Shown here one piece after another: positions 1 through 7,463 of a stretch of DNA of 64,000 bases. Made by a program: the position numbers and the translations under genes. The DNA lies in NCBI GenBank assembly GCA_014360495.1, contig JACIXR010000003.1, forward strand, positions 62,001 through 126,000, read 5' to 3'. How positions within the stretch are numbered: the stretch's first letter is position 1; every line of letters starts with the position of its first letter. This DNA comes from a bacterium (GTDB taxonomy: Bacteria > Armatimonadota > JACIXR01). The notes under the pieces are model-generated. The model was not told where the DNA came from, searched no databases, and was given only the letters and a program-made list of their open reading frames with translations.

Positions 1-123
1 TCCTTTAAAGTTTCCCTTTGATTGTATGAGAAGGAAACGTTAACGACTTTTAAAATTTCCTTGTTCATTTAATATTATTTTAGCGAGATTATGAGATAAC
101 CTCAATTTAAGTTCCCTCATATA

Positions 124-142
124 GATTTTCCCCGAGAAAATC
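124..142. terminator. Weak hairpin downstream of the btuF operon
   Basis: A 7-bp inverted repeat (GATTTTC / GAAAATC, loop CCCGA) lies about 37 bases past the stop of the btuF-like gene. It is AT-rich and is not followed by a clear T-run on the minus strand, so it is only a possible transcription end. The rest of 1-178 holds no recognisable gene. Confidence 0.25.
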
Positions 143-178
143 CTCTCGTATTCCGATGGAAGCTATTTTAAATCAATC

Positions 179-1075
179 TCATCTCTTTTGATAAAGCAAC
201 CTGTGTAGAATCTCAACAGCTTGAATTAGCCGAGGTCCAGGGCGGTCTATTATATCCGCATCTATCGCATAGACCCTTCCTTCCCTCACTGCCTTCAATT
301 TGTCCCAATTAGCCCTTCTTTTTACTTCGCTCAGGGGGTTTTGAACTTTTGTCATATGAGCTAATATAATTACATCGGGCTGCCTTTCAATTAATGTCTC
401 AAGGCTTATCTGAGGATAAGCAACCTTCCCATCCATTATATTCCTGCCACCTGCAAGCTCTATAACCTCATCTCCGATGCTTTCCTTCCCAAAAACTATC
501 AAGGGATTATACCAAAGCTCAATCACGACCTTGGGACGCCTTTCATAGGGAATTTTCGCCACCTCCTTCCTAATCTTCTCCAACCTCCCCATCAAATTCA
601 TTACAACCCTGTTAGCCTCTTTGCTTCCCGTTAGCTCACCTAACTTCTTCATTCCCTTGAGAACATCGCTTACGCTTTTAGGGTTAAGCGCGAAGACGGG
701 ATAGCCCATTTTCTCCAACCTCTCAAGAAGAACAAGGGGATTGCCCCTCATTGCGACGATGAGGTCAGGCTTTAACTTTACGATATTCTCCAAGCTTGGA
801 TTGATAAATCCTCCAACTTTTGGAATATTTTTCGTTAAGGATGGATAATTGCAGTATGTGGTAACTCCCACTACTTTATTGCCCACACCTATCGCGAAGA
901 GCATCTCCGTAGTGGCAGGTGCAAGGGAGACTATTCTATTTGGTGCCTTCTTTAAAACAATTAATTTGCCTCTATCATCCCTCGCTTTATAGTCAGCAAG
1001 GGATAGGTGAAGGGAAAGGGATATCAGGAGAATTTTAATGATTGAGTTTCCTATCAATGCCTTTAATCCTCTCAT
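179..1075 (-). CDS. btuF: BtuF-like cobalamin/siderophore ABC transporter substrate-binding protein
   Basis: Periplasmic binding protein of the helical-backbone (BtuF/FhuD, PF01497) family, expected to deliver cobalamin to an inner-membrane BtuCD-type importer. An N-terminal signal peptide (hydrophobic stretch around residues 10-28) is followed by the family opening RIVSLAPATTEMLFAIG, the GVTTYCNYP segment and the block around KPDLIVA. Its length of about 298 residues is normal. It is the second gene of a cobalamin-riboswitch operon, 20 bases after the pseudopilin stop, which supports B12 rather than iron-siderophore as the ligand. No Shine-Dalgarno sequence precedes ATG 1075 (an adjacent in-frame GTG at 1078 is possible). 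Instead the start region is GC-rich and complementary to the riboswitch terminator. No permease or ATPase gene is visible nearby. Confidence 0.88.
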   Translation of the reverse strand: MRGLKALIGNSIIKILLISLSLHLSLADYKARDDRGKLIVLKKAPNRIVSLAPATTEMLFAIGVGNKVVGVTTYCNYPSLTKNIPKVGGFINPSLENIVKLKPDLIVAMRGNPLVLLERLEKMGYPVFALNPKSVSDVLKGMKKLGELTGSKEANRVVMNLMGRLEKIRKEVAKIPYERRPKVVIELWYNPLIVFGKESIGDEVIELAGGRNIMDGKVAYPQISLETLIERQPDVIILAHMTKVQNPLSEVKRRANWDKLKAVREGRVYAIDADIIDRPGPRLIQAVEILHRLLYQKR

Positions 1076-1090
1076 CACGGGCGTGCGGGA
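1073..1090 (-). promoter_or_regulatory. btuF translation start region complementary to the riboswitch leader
   Basis: On the minus strand this reads TCCCGCACGCCCGTGATG and ends with the btuF start codon. It can pair with leader bases 1898-1881 (CATCGCGGGCGTGCGGGA) over 18 consecutive positions with a single G-U pair. A short flanking GAGG/CCTC extension is possible after a small internal loop. There is no Shine-Dalgarno in this segment. The pairing is seen directly; its regulatory use is inferred. Confidence 0.6.
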
Positions 1091-1095
1091 TTAGT

Positions 1096-1809
1096 TCACT
1101 TGAGGAATAGGCTATCGTCTTCGCAGGGTTCTCCCAGGAAGTTGGAATTGAAATCGGGGTCCTTTAAGACGGGCTTAAGAGCCTTGATATGACCATCGCA
1201 GAAGGCGACATTGGCTGTTTCGTTGTGGCGAAAGTGCATATCATACCAACCCCAGGTCTGGCTCGGAGGAGTGATAGCAACGCTCTCCATCAAGCCTTCT
1301 CCCATCCAGTTTTTAACTGCGGAATCAGCAAAGCAGATTGTCTCAGCAGGATGGGAAAGCTCCGAATCGGAGGCGGGGATTGGCACCCACCAGAGATTTG
1401 GGTCGGGTCTGCCACCTATGTAAAACCAATTGTAGCCGTAACCCCATCCTCCTGTAGCTGGGTTGGGGGATGTCGCTGACCAGGTGGGGCAGGTCCTGAT
1501 GTCCTTGTTTTTAAGATAGGGATAGATGAGCCCACGAGTGAGGTCTACTGTCCCGTCGTTTCTTCTATAGCCGTACCAGTAGTAGGAACCGCCTCCATCG
1601 CTTCCAGCCCAGAAGGGTGGGAATTTACCGTCCCAATCTTGGACATACATCAGGGTAGCAGTGATTAATTGCTTCAAATTGCTCTGGCAAGATGCTTTTC
1701 TCGCCATTTCCCGTGCTCTCGCAAAAACGGGAAAGAGAATTGCTGCCAGGATAGCGATTATCGCTATCACCACCAGCAATTCAATCAATGTAAAACCTCT
1801 TTTTTTCAT
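1096..1809 (-). CDS. DUF1559 family type II secretion/type IV pilin-like protein under cobalamin control
   Basis: Pseudopilin-like secreted protein of 237 residues. The class III prepilin leader is very short (MKKRG), is cleaved before the Phe of [10 protein letters not shown] and has the conserved Glu5. A hydrophobic helix runs to about residue 30 and ends [23 protein letters not shown], typical of DUF1559/H-X9-DG proteins. The C-terminal signature [12 protein letters not shown] is present near residue 200. The body contains many Trp/Tyr/Gly residues and Cys pairs. It is the first gene after the cobalamin riboswitch and is followed by btuF. The start has an excellent Shine-Dalgarno (AAGGAGGTG) 5 bases upstream. 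Its function is unknown; a surface fibre or adaptor in cobalamin capture is an inference from the operon. Confidence 0.9.
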   Translation of the reverse strand: MKKRGFTLIELLVVIAIIAILAAILFPVFARAREMARKASCQSNLKQLITATLMYVQDWDGKFPPFWAGSDGGGSYYWYGYRRNDGTVDLTRGLIYPYLKNKDIRTCPTWSATSPNPATGGWGYGYNWFYIGGRPDPNLWWVPIPASDSELSHPAETICFADSAVKNWMGEGLMESVAITPPSQTWGWYDMHFRHNETANVAFCDGHIKALKPVLKDPDFNSNFLGEPCEDDSLFLK

Positions 1810-1836
1810 AAAAACACCTCCTTCTTAAAAAATTAA

Positions 1837-1859
1837 CCCATCGTGCTCCGCACGATGGG
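1837..1859 (-). terminator. Second, perfect hairpin between riboswitch and pseudopilin gene
   Basis: Perfect 10-bp stem CCCATCGTGC / GCACGATGGG with a 3-base loop, followed on the minus strand by TTAATTTTTT and then the ribosome-binding site of the pseudopilin gene. It looks like a second intrinsic terminator, or a 5' stabilising hairpin protecting the processed mRNA. Confidence 0.65.
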
Positions 1860-1872
1860 CAGGGGATAAAGG

Positions 1873-1911
1873 AAAAAGCCTCCCGCACGCCCGCGATGCG
1901 GAGGTAGGCTT
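1873..1911 (-). terminator. Riboswitch expression-platform terminator
   Basis: Minus-strand hairpin formed by CCTCCGCA and TGCGGGAGG (one bulged G) plus AAG/CTT, followed by a run of five T. It starts 4 bases after the aptamer. Its 5' arm GCCTAC (within 1904-1910) is complementary to GTAGGCT at 1947-1953 inside the aptamer, giving a plausible antiterminator. Cobalamin binding would therefore favour termination before the pseudopilin and btuF genes. Confidence 0.75.
1881..1898 (-). other. Anti-btuF segment in the riboswitch terminator
   Basis: Minus-strand RNA CAUCGCGGGCGUGCGGGA lies in the loop and 3' arm of the terminator. It is complementary over 18 bases (one G-U) to the btuF start region at 1073-1090. 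In a terminated leader this segment is partly in the hairpin, so trans pairing would need the hairpin to open or pairing to begin from the loop. Confidence 0.6.
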
Positions 1912-1914
1912 AAA

Positions 1915-2064
1915 GGGAGTGAATCGGTCTTCCGGCTTCCGGCTTGAGCCTACTCCCTGCGCCTTCCCAGGACTTAAAGTCCCAGTGGCATAATGCAGGT
2001 TTCGTTCCGGTCACGGCTGCGGGGCAGCGGCGGATTTTCACCGCTCTTCCCGGCATCCACTCCC
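1915..2064 (-). promoter_or_regulatory. Cobalamin riboswitch aptamer
   Basis: Reading the minus strand, P1 pairs GGGAGTGGAT (2064-2055) with ATTCACTCCC (1924-1915). The core blocks follow in the canonical order: GGGAAGAGCGGTGAAAATCC, GCTGCCCCGCAG, then the B12 box GCCACTG, GGGAAGGCGCAGGGAG, and CCGGAAGACCGATTC closing P1. These match the conserved cobalamin riboswitch consensus. It lies between its own promoter and the terminator hairpins, and reads into the pseudopilin-btuF operon. Confidence 0.95.
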
Positions 2065-2109
2065 TAAAAATCAACTTTTATTGAAACCACTAAGGGTTTC
2101 TACTTATTT

Positions 2110-2138
2110 ACTATATCCCTTTCCTATATCTTTGTCAA
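2110..2138 (-). promoter_or_regulatory. Promoter of the cobalamin riboswitch operon
   Basis: TTGACA (2138-2133), a 17-base spacer and TATAGT (2115-2110) on the minus strand form a near-consensus sigma-70-type promoter. The predicted transcript starts near 2103, about 40 bases before the aptamer. The -35 box overlaps the last codons of the upstream GH20-like gene. Confidence 0.8.
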
Positions 2139-3052
2139 ATATAAATCTCTCTTCCCCTTTTAACAGCCTCCAAAGCCTTTATATGAGTTTCAAACCACTT
2201 CTGGGTTGTTGGACGCCAAGAGGTTTGAAGAAAACCCAACAGATGCTCATCTGGGATGTTCTTTTTGCAAAACTCAACTGTCAAAGGAAAGTTATCCTCG
2301 CAACTCCAATTGCTTCCAGTGGGTATCTGGTCATAACCAGCCTCTGCAAGTTCTAAATAAGCCCTTACATACACTATCTCCGAGCTAAACTCTTTATCGT
2401 AATACCAATTGCTTTGCACTACTTGTTTAGGCATTTTCTTCAGGAATTCCTCCTTGTGCCTCCAAAGATGGTCAGACCATATCCAAGCCCTTGCACCATT
2501 TCTCTCAACCTCATTGACGAGGAATAGAAAATCGTGCCACCACAAATCATATTGCCTGACCACAACATAAAGCATATCCCTCTGATGTTCGTAGGTTTCC
2601 TCATCCATCCCAAGATGGAAGAACCTCGGTCCACCAAATATATCAATCACCTCGTTTATCAGGTCCCTACAAACTTGGTAATATTCCTCGGTTGAAACAC
2701 AACGGGAGTATTTGCCGAGCCAGTGGTCATGGGTTGTAGAAAAATTGAGCTTGGGGATTGGTTCCAGTCCTTTATCCCTCATCCTCTTCAATTCTCCTTT
2801 TAATGTGTCCACCTCCCAAGCGCCCTCAATAGCGATTTCCGGATGGCTTCTATACTTCACTCCCTCTCCCAGGTCAATTACGACCATATTAACACCGTAT
2901 TTCGGCATCTCTTCAACAAGCCTGTCCCATACTTCCTTCTCGCAGCGAAGGGAGGTTGTGTATACTGAGTCGCTCCCCCTATAGTTGGGATGCTCCCAGT
3001 CAAGCCACATATTATAGCCGAGATGCAGAAGGTAAGCCCATATTTTTTCCAT
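2135..3052 (-). CDS. GH20-like TIM-barrel glycoside hydrolase, cytoplasmic
   Basis: Protein of 305 residues without signal peptide, resembling the catalytic barrel of family 20 beta-hexosaminidases. The key feature is HLGMDEE around residues 147-151, which matches the GH20 motif His-x-Gly-x-Asp-Glu, where the Asp-Glu pair supports substrate-assisted cleavage of N-acetyl amino sugars. The third Gly of the usual HxGGDE is Met here. Trp-rich strands (WIWSDHLW, SNWYYDKEF, GFLQTSWRPT) could line a sugar site. It is shorter than most GH20 enzymes and lacks the N-terminal alpha/beta domain. It starts after AAAGGAGGATTGTT. It follows two surface-sugar genes and may share their transcript. Substrate is unknown. 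Confidence 0.65.
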   Translation of the reverse strand: MEKIWAYLLHLGYNMWLDWEHPNYRGSDSVYTTSLRCEKEVWDRLVEEMPKYGVNMVVIDLGEGVKYRSHPEIAIEGAWEVDTLKGELKRMRDKGLEPIPKLNFSTTHDHWLGKYSRCVSTEEYYQVCRDLINEVIDIFGGPRFFHLGMDEETYEHQRDMLYVVVRQYDLWWHDFLFLVNEVERNGARAWIWSDHLWRHKEEFLKKMPKQVVQSNWYYDKEFSSEIVYVRAYLELAEAGYDQIPTGSNWSCEDNFPLTVEFCKKNIPDEHLLGFLQTSWRPTTQKWFETHIKALEAVKRGREIYI

Positions 3053-3088
3053 AACAATCCTCCTTTCTTTAAAAGCAAAATTGCGAGC

Positions 3089-4201
3089 TTAAGTTGACTC
3101 TACTTTCTCCTTTATTGCCTGGCAAATGAATCTTATATCTTCCTTACTGAGCTCGGGAAACATCGGGAGGGAGAGCACTTCCCTCGCAACCCTTTCCGCC
3201 CGAGGAAAATCACCATCTCCATAACCCAAATCTCTATAAATAGAAATCAAATGAAGGGGAACGGGGTAATAAACCGCCGTCTCAATCCCCTTCTCCTTGA
3301 GATGCTGTTGCAACTCATCCCTCCCCTCAAGTGCGATGACATAGGAATAATATATATGCTTGCACCCTTCCCTCTCTACTGGCAACCGAAAGCCCAAATC
3401 CCTCAACAGCTCGTTATAAATCCTCGCGTTTTCCCTTCTTCTCTCGTTCCATTCGTCTATATATTTCAACTTCACGCTCAAAATCGCCGCCTGCAAGGCG
3501 TCAAGCCTGCTCTTGTATCCATCCCTTATATATTCCCTATATTTGCTTTTCGCTCCGTGAACCCTCAACGCCCTCACTTGCTCGGCGATTTCCTCATCAT
3601 TCGTCGTCACGAGCCCACCATCCCCATAACAACCGAGATTCTTCGTTGGGAAAAAGGAGAAACAACCTACATCCCCGATTGAGCCCACCTTCCTTCCCTT
3701 GTATTCCGCTCCAAATGCCTGAGCGCAATCCTCAACCACCTTCAAATTGCGCTCCCTTGCAATCTCCATTATCCTGTCCATCTCCGCTGGATGACCATAT
3801 AAATGAACAACTAAGATAGCCTTCGTCTTCGGGGTTATCTTTTTAAAAATCTCCTCAGGGTCTATGTTGTAGGTTTCCTCCTCTATATCGGCGAAAACGA
3901 CCTTCGCTCCCCTCCTCCTTATAGCCTCAGTGGTTGCTATGAAGGTGAAGGGAGTGGTTATCACCTCGTCCCCTTCACCAATTCCCAAGGCGTCAAGGGC
4001 GAGAAGGATGGCATCGGTTCCCGAGCCGACTCCTACCGCGAACTTCGTTCCTATGTATTCCCCTGCCCTCCTCTCGAATTCCTCCACCTCGGGACCCAAA
4101 ATGAACCTTCCACTCTCCAGAACCCTGTCAATCGCCGATTTTATCTCGTCTTTTATTGTATGATACTGGACAACCAAATCTACAAGCTGGATTCTCCTCA
4201 T
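3089..4201 (-). CDS. DegT/DnrJ/EryC1/StrS sugar aminotransferase
   Basis: PLP-dependent aminotransferase acting on a 3- or 4-keto nucleotide sugar (family PF01041). The PLP fold is clear: [11 protein letters not shown] near residue 60 (phosphate binding), the EDCAQAFGA segment with the PLP-ring Asp, and SFFPTKNLG with the Schiff-base Lys. Length is 370 residues, normal. The start ATG 4201 is chosen because it overlaps the stop of the upstream acetyltransferase as ATGA and gives the typical MRRIQLVDL opening; a 5-residue longer start is possible. The pair aminotransferase plus hexapeptide acetyltransferase matches WbpE/WbpD-type synthesis of N-acetylated amino sugars for surface polysaccharide. 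Confidence 0.93.
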   Translation of the reverse strand: MRRIQLVDLVVQYHTIKDEIKSAIDRVLESGRFILGPEVEEFERRAGEYIGTKFAVGVGSGTDAILLALDALGIGEGDEVITTPFTFIATTEAIRRRGAKVVFADIEEETYNIDPEEIFKKITPKTKAILVVHLYGHPAEMDRIMEIARERNLKVVEDCAQAFGAEYKGRKVGSIGDVGCFSFFPTKNLGCYGDGGLVTTNDEEIAEQVRALRVHGAKSKYREYIRDGYKSRLDALQAAILSVKLKYIDEWNERRRENARIYNELLRDLGFRLPVEREGCKHIYYSYVIALEGRDELQQHLKEKGIETAVYYPVPLHLISIYRDLGYGDGDFPRAERVAREVLSLPMFPELSKEDIRFICQAIKEKVEST

Positions 4202-4947
4202 TGGTTCTCCACCCACTCCTCGGGAGGGACCTCCCTTTCCGCTCTTGCGGGCACTCCCTTGACGAGCTTATAAGGAGGGACATCACGAGTCACAATTGCG
4301 CCCGCAGCGACGAATGCCTCTTTCCCTATTCTTATATTTGGCAAGATGATGGAATTGGCTCCCACCCTCGCCCCAAACTCAATATACGCTCCCCCCTTGT
4401 ACTTGAATCTCTCCTTCGTTCTTCCCATAAAGTTATCGTTGGTTGTGACCACGCAGGGAGCAATGAAGACATAATCCTCAATTGTTGTGAGGGCACAGAT
4501 ATAAGCAAGGGATTGCAATTTAACATAATTTCCTATTTTGACATCGTTATCAATCACGACACCCCTGCCAACAATCACATAACTTCCGATCTCGCAGTTC
4601 TCCCTTATTGAGGCAAGGTCGGCGACCATCGTTCTCTCTCCGATTTTAACTCCCGCATAAATGATAGCAGATGTCCCAATTAGGCAGTAAGGACCTATTT
4701 GAGTGGGAGGTAGGGGTTTCTCTATCTTAACAGTGGAGGTGGGAGCAGGAGTAGGCTGTTTACCGATAACCACATTATCACCTATAAAAGTATGATGCCC
4801 GATGAAACAGCCAGGGTAAATCACCACATTGTTCCCAATCTTCACTTCGTCCTCAATGACGACATCGTCCTGAATGACGACATTCTCTCCCATAACGATG
4901 CCTTTACCTAACTTCGCTTTATCGCTGATATAATTCACATTAGACAA
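4198..4947 (-). CDS. Hexapeptide-repeat (left-handed beta-helix) sugar N-acetyltransferase
   Basis: Protein of 249 residues made almost entirely of [LIV]-G-x-x-x-x hexapeptide repeats (for example [30 protein letters not shown]). A loop insertion sits near residue 70 ([14 protein letters not shown]), and the C-terminal [19 protein letters not shown] is typical of WbpD/WlbB-like acetyl-CoA dependent acetyltransferases. It would acetylate the amino group added by the adjacent DegT aminotransferase. It starts after AAAAGGAGGTTGTCTA. A possible promoter (TTCCAT, 17 bases, TAAAAT, 5012-4984) lies upstream. Exact acceptor sugar is not determinable. Confidence 0.9.
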   Translation of the reverse strand: MSNVNYISDKAKLGKGIVMGENVVIQDDVVIEDEVKIGNNVVIYPGCFIGHHTFIGDNVVIGKQPTPAPTSTVKIEKPLPPTQIGPYCLIGTSAIIYAGVKIGERTMVADLASIRENCEIGSYVIVGRGVVIDNDVKIGNYVKLQSLAYICALTTIEDYVFIAPCVVTTNDNFMGRTKERFKYKGGAYIEFGARVGANSIILPNIRIGKEAFVAAGAIVTRDVPPYKLVKGVPARAEREVPPEEWVENQ

Positions 4948-4983
4948 CCTCCTTTTGGGGGCGATTAAAAAATTGTTAGGATA

Positions 4984-5012
4984 ATTTTAGCAAATGCAAG
5001 GAAAAGATGGAA
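4984..5012 (-). promoter_or_regulatory. Possible promoter for the acetyltransferase-aminotransferase operon
   Basis: TTCCAT (5012-5007), 17-base spacer and TAAAAT (4989-4984) on the minus strand, 36 bases before the start codon. The -10 is good; the -35 is weak. Confidence 0.4.
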
Positions 5013-5126
5013 TTGATTTTTGCATTTTGTCATTTCTGGCAAGTGTAAGGGGGTTAAAAAGGCTTCTCGTAGCTTCACAATAACAAAAATCTTTTTACTT
5101 TTTATTCGCCTACCACCAACTTCCCC

Positions 5127-6122
5127 TTATCTTCCAAGGGGTTTGTAGAATTCTTCCTCAATATACCTCTTCTTTTCCCTCCACCAATCTTCGTTTTCTT
5201 CATACCATTGTATCGTCAGTTTCAGCGCTTCCTCAAATCCATATTTCGGCTCCCAACCAAGCTCTTTTACCTTATCCGCCCTCAAAGCATAACGAATATC
5301 GTGTGCGGGACGAGAGCCGCGGAAAACTATCTTGCTTTTTGATTTAGGAATCAGGCGCAAAATCGCCTCCGCTACCTCTATGTTTCTAAACAGATTCCCT
5401 CCCGCTATATTATATATTTCCCCCTCCTTCCCCTTCTCAAGCAGAAGCCATAAAGCGGAGCAATGGTCTTCCACGAAGAGCCAATCCCTTACTTGCCCAC
5501 CACCATCCCAAATCGGTAGCTCATAGCCCAGAAGTGCATTTGTTATGTGGCGAGCTATGAGACGCCTCACATCAAGATAGGGTCCGAAATTGTTCGTGCT
5601 TCTCGTTATTATCACGGGAACTTTATATGTCTTGAAGTAGGCGAGACATAGAAGGTCAGAGGCCGCCTTTGAAGCGGAATAGGGACTGGAGGGATTGAGG
5701 GGATAGCTCTCATCGGCGAAACCAGTGGGGATAGGGCCGTATACTTCATCGGTTGAGATATGGAAGAATCTTTCAACTCCATATTCCCTCGCCTTCTCGA
5801 GGAGAACATTCGTCATGAGAAAGTTAGATGAAGCGATGAGGGGATTTCTAATGCTTTCGTCCACATGGGCTTCAGCGGCGAAGTGGAAGACTATATCGGG
5901 AGAATAGCGACGAAAGATGAAATCCAAGAGGGGAAAATCCTTTGTTAGGTCACCCTGAAAGAATCTTAAGCGAGGGTCGGGCAAAAGGTGGGAGATGTTC
6001 TCCAGCCTCCCAGTTGAGAGGTTATCAATAATAATAACTAATTGAGGTCCTTCTTTATTCAAGATAAAGCGAGCCAAATTAGAGCCTATGAATCCCGCTC
6101 CGCCAGTTATCAGAATTCTCAT
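5127..6122 (-). CDS. rfbB: NAD-dependent dTDP-glucose 4,6-dehydratase-like epimerase/dehydratase
   Basis: Extended short-chain dehydrogenase of 331 residues. It has TGGAGFIGSNLAR at the N-terminus (NAD-binding Rossmann loop), HFAAEAHVDESIRNP, STDEVYG with the catalytic Asp-Glu pair of 4,6-dehydratases, and YSASKAASD with the YxxxK catalytic pair, followed by RSTNNFGPY. These are RfbB hallmarks, so it should convert a dTDP- (or UDP-) hexose to the 4-keto-6-deoxy form for surface polysaccharide. The start ATG 6122 follows AAGGAGGTAAAG and places the Rossmann motif at the N-terminus; upstream in-frame codons would add an implausible tail. Nucleotide specificity is uncertain. Confidence 0.9.
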   Translation of the reverse strand: MRILITGGAGFIGSNLARFILNKEGPQLVIIIDNLSTGRLENISHLLPDPRLRFFQGDLTKDFPLLDFIFRRYSPDIVFHFAAEAHVDESIRNPLIASSNFLMTNVLLEKAREYGVERFFHISTDEVYGPIPTGFADESYPLNPSSPYSASKAASDLLCLAYFKTYKVPVIITRSTNNFGPYLDVRRLIARHITNALLGYELPIWDGGGQVRDWLFVEDHCSALWLLLEKGKEGEIYNIAGGNLFRNIEVAEAILRLIPKSKSKIVFRGSRPAHDIRYALRADKVKELGWEPKYGFEEALKLTIQWYEENEDWWREKKRYIEEEFYKPLGR

Positions 6123-6141
6123 CTTTACCTCCTTCATTTCA

Positions 6142-6170
6142 ATATTACAAACCTTCCTCAATTCTTGCAA
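6142..6170 (-). promoter_or_regulatory. Promoter of the dTDP-glucose dehydratase-like gene
   Basis: TTGCAA (6170-6165), 17-base spacer, TAATAT (6147-6142) on the minus strand. The predicted start near 6135 leaves a leader just long enough for the Shine-Dalgarno. Confidence 0.6.
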
Positions 6171-6572
6171 TGACAAAGCGATTCACATTTGTCGCCACTT
6201 TTTAAAGAAAGAGGTTTTTATCTTTGAACAAAAGGTTTTGTTGCAAAATTTACAAAGTGACAGGGAACTATTCTCCAATTCCCGAAATTCAAAAGAAATA
6301 TTTACAGCTTTTTCAAAAGTCAATTTTAAAACTATTGCTCTCAAAAACCTTTGAATTTATTTATGCCACAAGACTAAAGAAACTCTTATAACTTTACAAA
6401 TACTAAATTTTCTATTACATAATTTTCTACTAAAAAAGTTCTTGGCTCAAAGCGAAAAAACGCTGCCTTCTCGTGATATATCATCTCCCTTATGTGCTAA
6501 TTTCTTTAAATTTCTTTTTTAACATTATGGAAAATGAGAATCCAAAGAATCTGTCATTCTTTCTATATTAAC
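6171..6572. other. AT-rich intergenic region, no gene seen
   Basis: Between two divergent promoters. Reading frames here are short and AT-driven. The only structure seen is a 10-base palindrome TGATATATCA near 6473-6482, too small to call. Confidence 0.5.
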
Positions 6573-6601
6573 TTGCCGAAATGAGGAATTGTGAATAAAA
6601 T
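6573..6601 (+). promoter_or_regulatory. Promoter of the small secreted protein gene
   Basis: TTGCCG (6573-6578), 17-base spacer, TAAAAT (6596-6601), 32 bases before the start codon at 6634. Confidence 0.55.
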
Positions 6602-6633
6602 TGATTAAAATAATCAAAAAAGGAGGTCATAGT

Positions 6634-7137
6634 ATGAAAAGCACTCTTCTCACGATTTGGATAGCTTTCCTTATGCTCTGTCTCGGTTTTCTCTTGGGCT
6701 TTGAGCTAAAGCCTAATTTAGGGAAAATCTCCTATCTACCTCCCCTATGCAGCGACCCTTACATTCCTACTTCCACGGAATGGAAATCTCTTCATTTGAC
6801 TGCTGAATACAATAATGAGCAAGGGCTGACTGATAAGCTTATTCAAACTCACTTCTCTTGCTATCCTTATCCGAAATGGTTTCAGGTTATTTTGGACTTA
6901 AAATGCCAGCCAACTTGGCACCACTATTTGGGCAACGGCGTCTTTGATGTGAGTGAGGAGGAAGTGAGGTCGGCTTTAATGGAAGGGGTTAAGGTCATAA
7001 TGAAGTTGATACAGGGACCGATGCCCAATGTAACGGATGATGTGGTGAAAATGGATATATACATGAGGGGTTTCCCCGTTGCTACTTATGAAAAAAGAGA
7101 GCTTGTTTTCAAGGAGAACTTGAAATTCAAGGAGTAG
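6634..7137 (+). CDS. Small exported protein of unknown function
   Basis: Not recognised. The product is 167 residues. A signal anchor or signal peptide (MKSTLLTIWIAFLMLCLGFLL) has a Cys at the end of the hydrophobic core but no convincing lipobox. It is followed by a mature part with Cys pairs (LCSDPY, SCYPYP, KCQP) and aromatic residues, ending in a mixed beta-type sequence (VKMDIYMRGFPVATYEKRELVF). The start is chosen at ATG 6634 because AAGGAGG lies 7 bases upstream; an upstream in-frame TTG would place charged residues before the signal. It stands alone between a divergent sugar gene and a convergent TonB receptor gene. Confidence 0.75.
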   Translation: MKSTLLTIWIAFLMLCLGFLLGFELKPNLGKISYLPPLCSDPYIPTSTEWKSLHLTAEYNNEQGLTDKLIQTHFSCYPYPKWFQVILDLKCQPTWHHYLGNGVFDVSEEEVRSALMEGVKVIMKLIQGPMPNVTDDVVKMDIYMRGFPVATYEKRELVFKENLKFKE

Positions 7138-7431
7138 AAAAGGATAAGGGGTGAGGATATTTCTTAATGAACAAAATTGGACTCTTCTGAGACTTGGCAT
7201 ATTGCTTAGCCATAAACTCCCGAATAGAGTCAATTTGAATTAAATCTCCGGGAAATTTCGGGTAAAAATTGTCTCTTGTTATATGTATTTGTATCACCGT
7301 TTAATCAACGTTTCTTCTTGGATTTTATAGATTGTGCTTCTTGAAACACTAAAAGCTTCCTTCTATTCAACTCTATTTATCTTTTAAAAATTATTCAATT
7401 AAGTAGTAAAAAATCTAATATGATAGTTTTG
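7138..7431. other. Intergenic region between convergent genes, no gene seen
   Basis: AT-rich spacer. A small imperfect inverted repeat around CCGGGAAATTTCGGG (near 7247-7261) is the only local structure. No supported reading frame. Confidence 0.5.
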
Positions 7432-7457
7432 GAGGGCAGGCGTAAACGTCCGCCCTC
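7432..7457 (-). terminator. Terminator-like hairpin after the TonB receptor gene
   Basis: On the minus strand GAGGGCGGACG and CGCCTGCCCTC pair around a TTTA loop, with one wobble and one mismatch, 7 bases after the receptor stop codon. The T-run is poor, so it may act with Rho or as an mRNA end. Confidence 0.5.
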
Positions 7458-7463
7458 TTAACT

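Noticed and set aside
3251-3682. A 143-codon open frame on the plus strand inside the DegT aminotransferase gene
   Set aside because: It is antisense to a strongly supported enzyme gene, has no family features and no upstream signals; it is a by-product of codon bias.
6473-6482. Palindrome TGATATATCA as an operator
   Set aside because: Short, AT-rich and not placed relative to either neighbouring promoter; expected by chance in this base composition.
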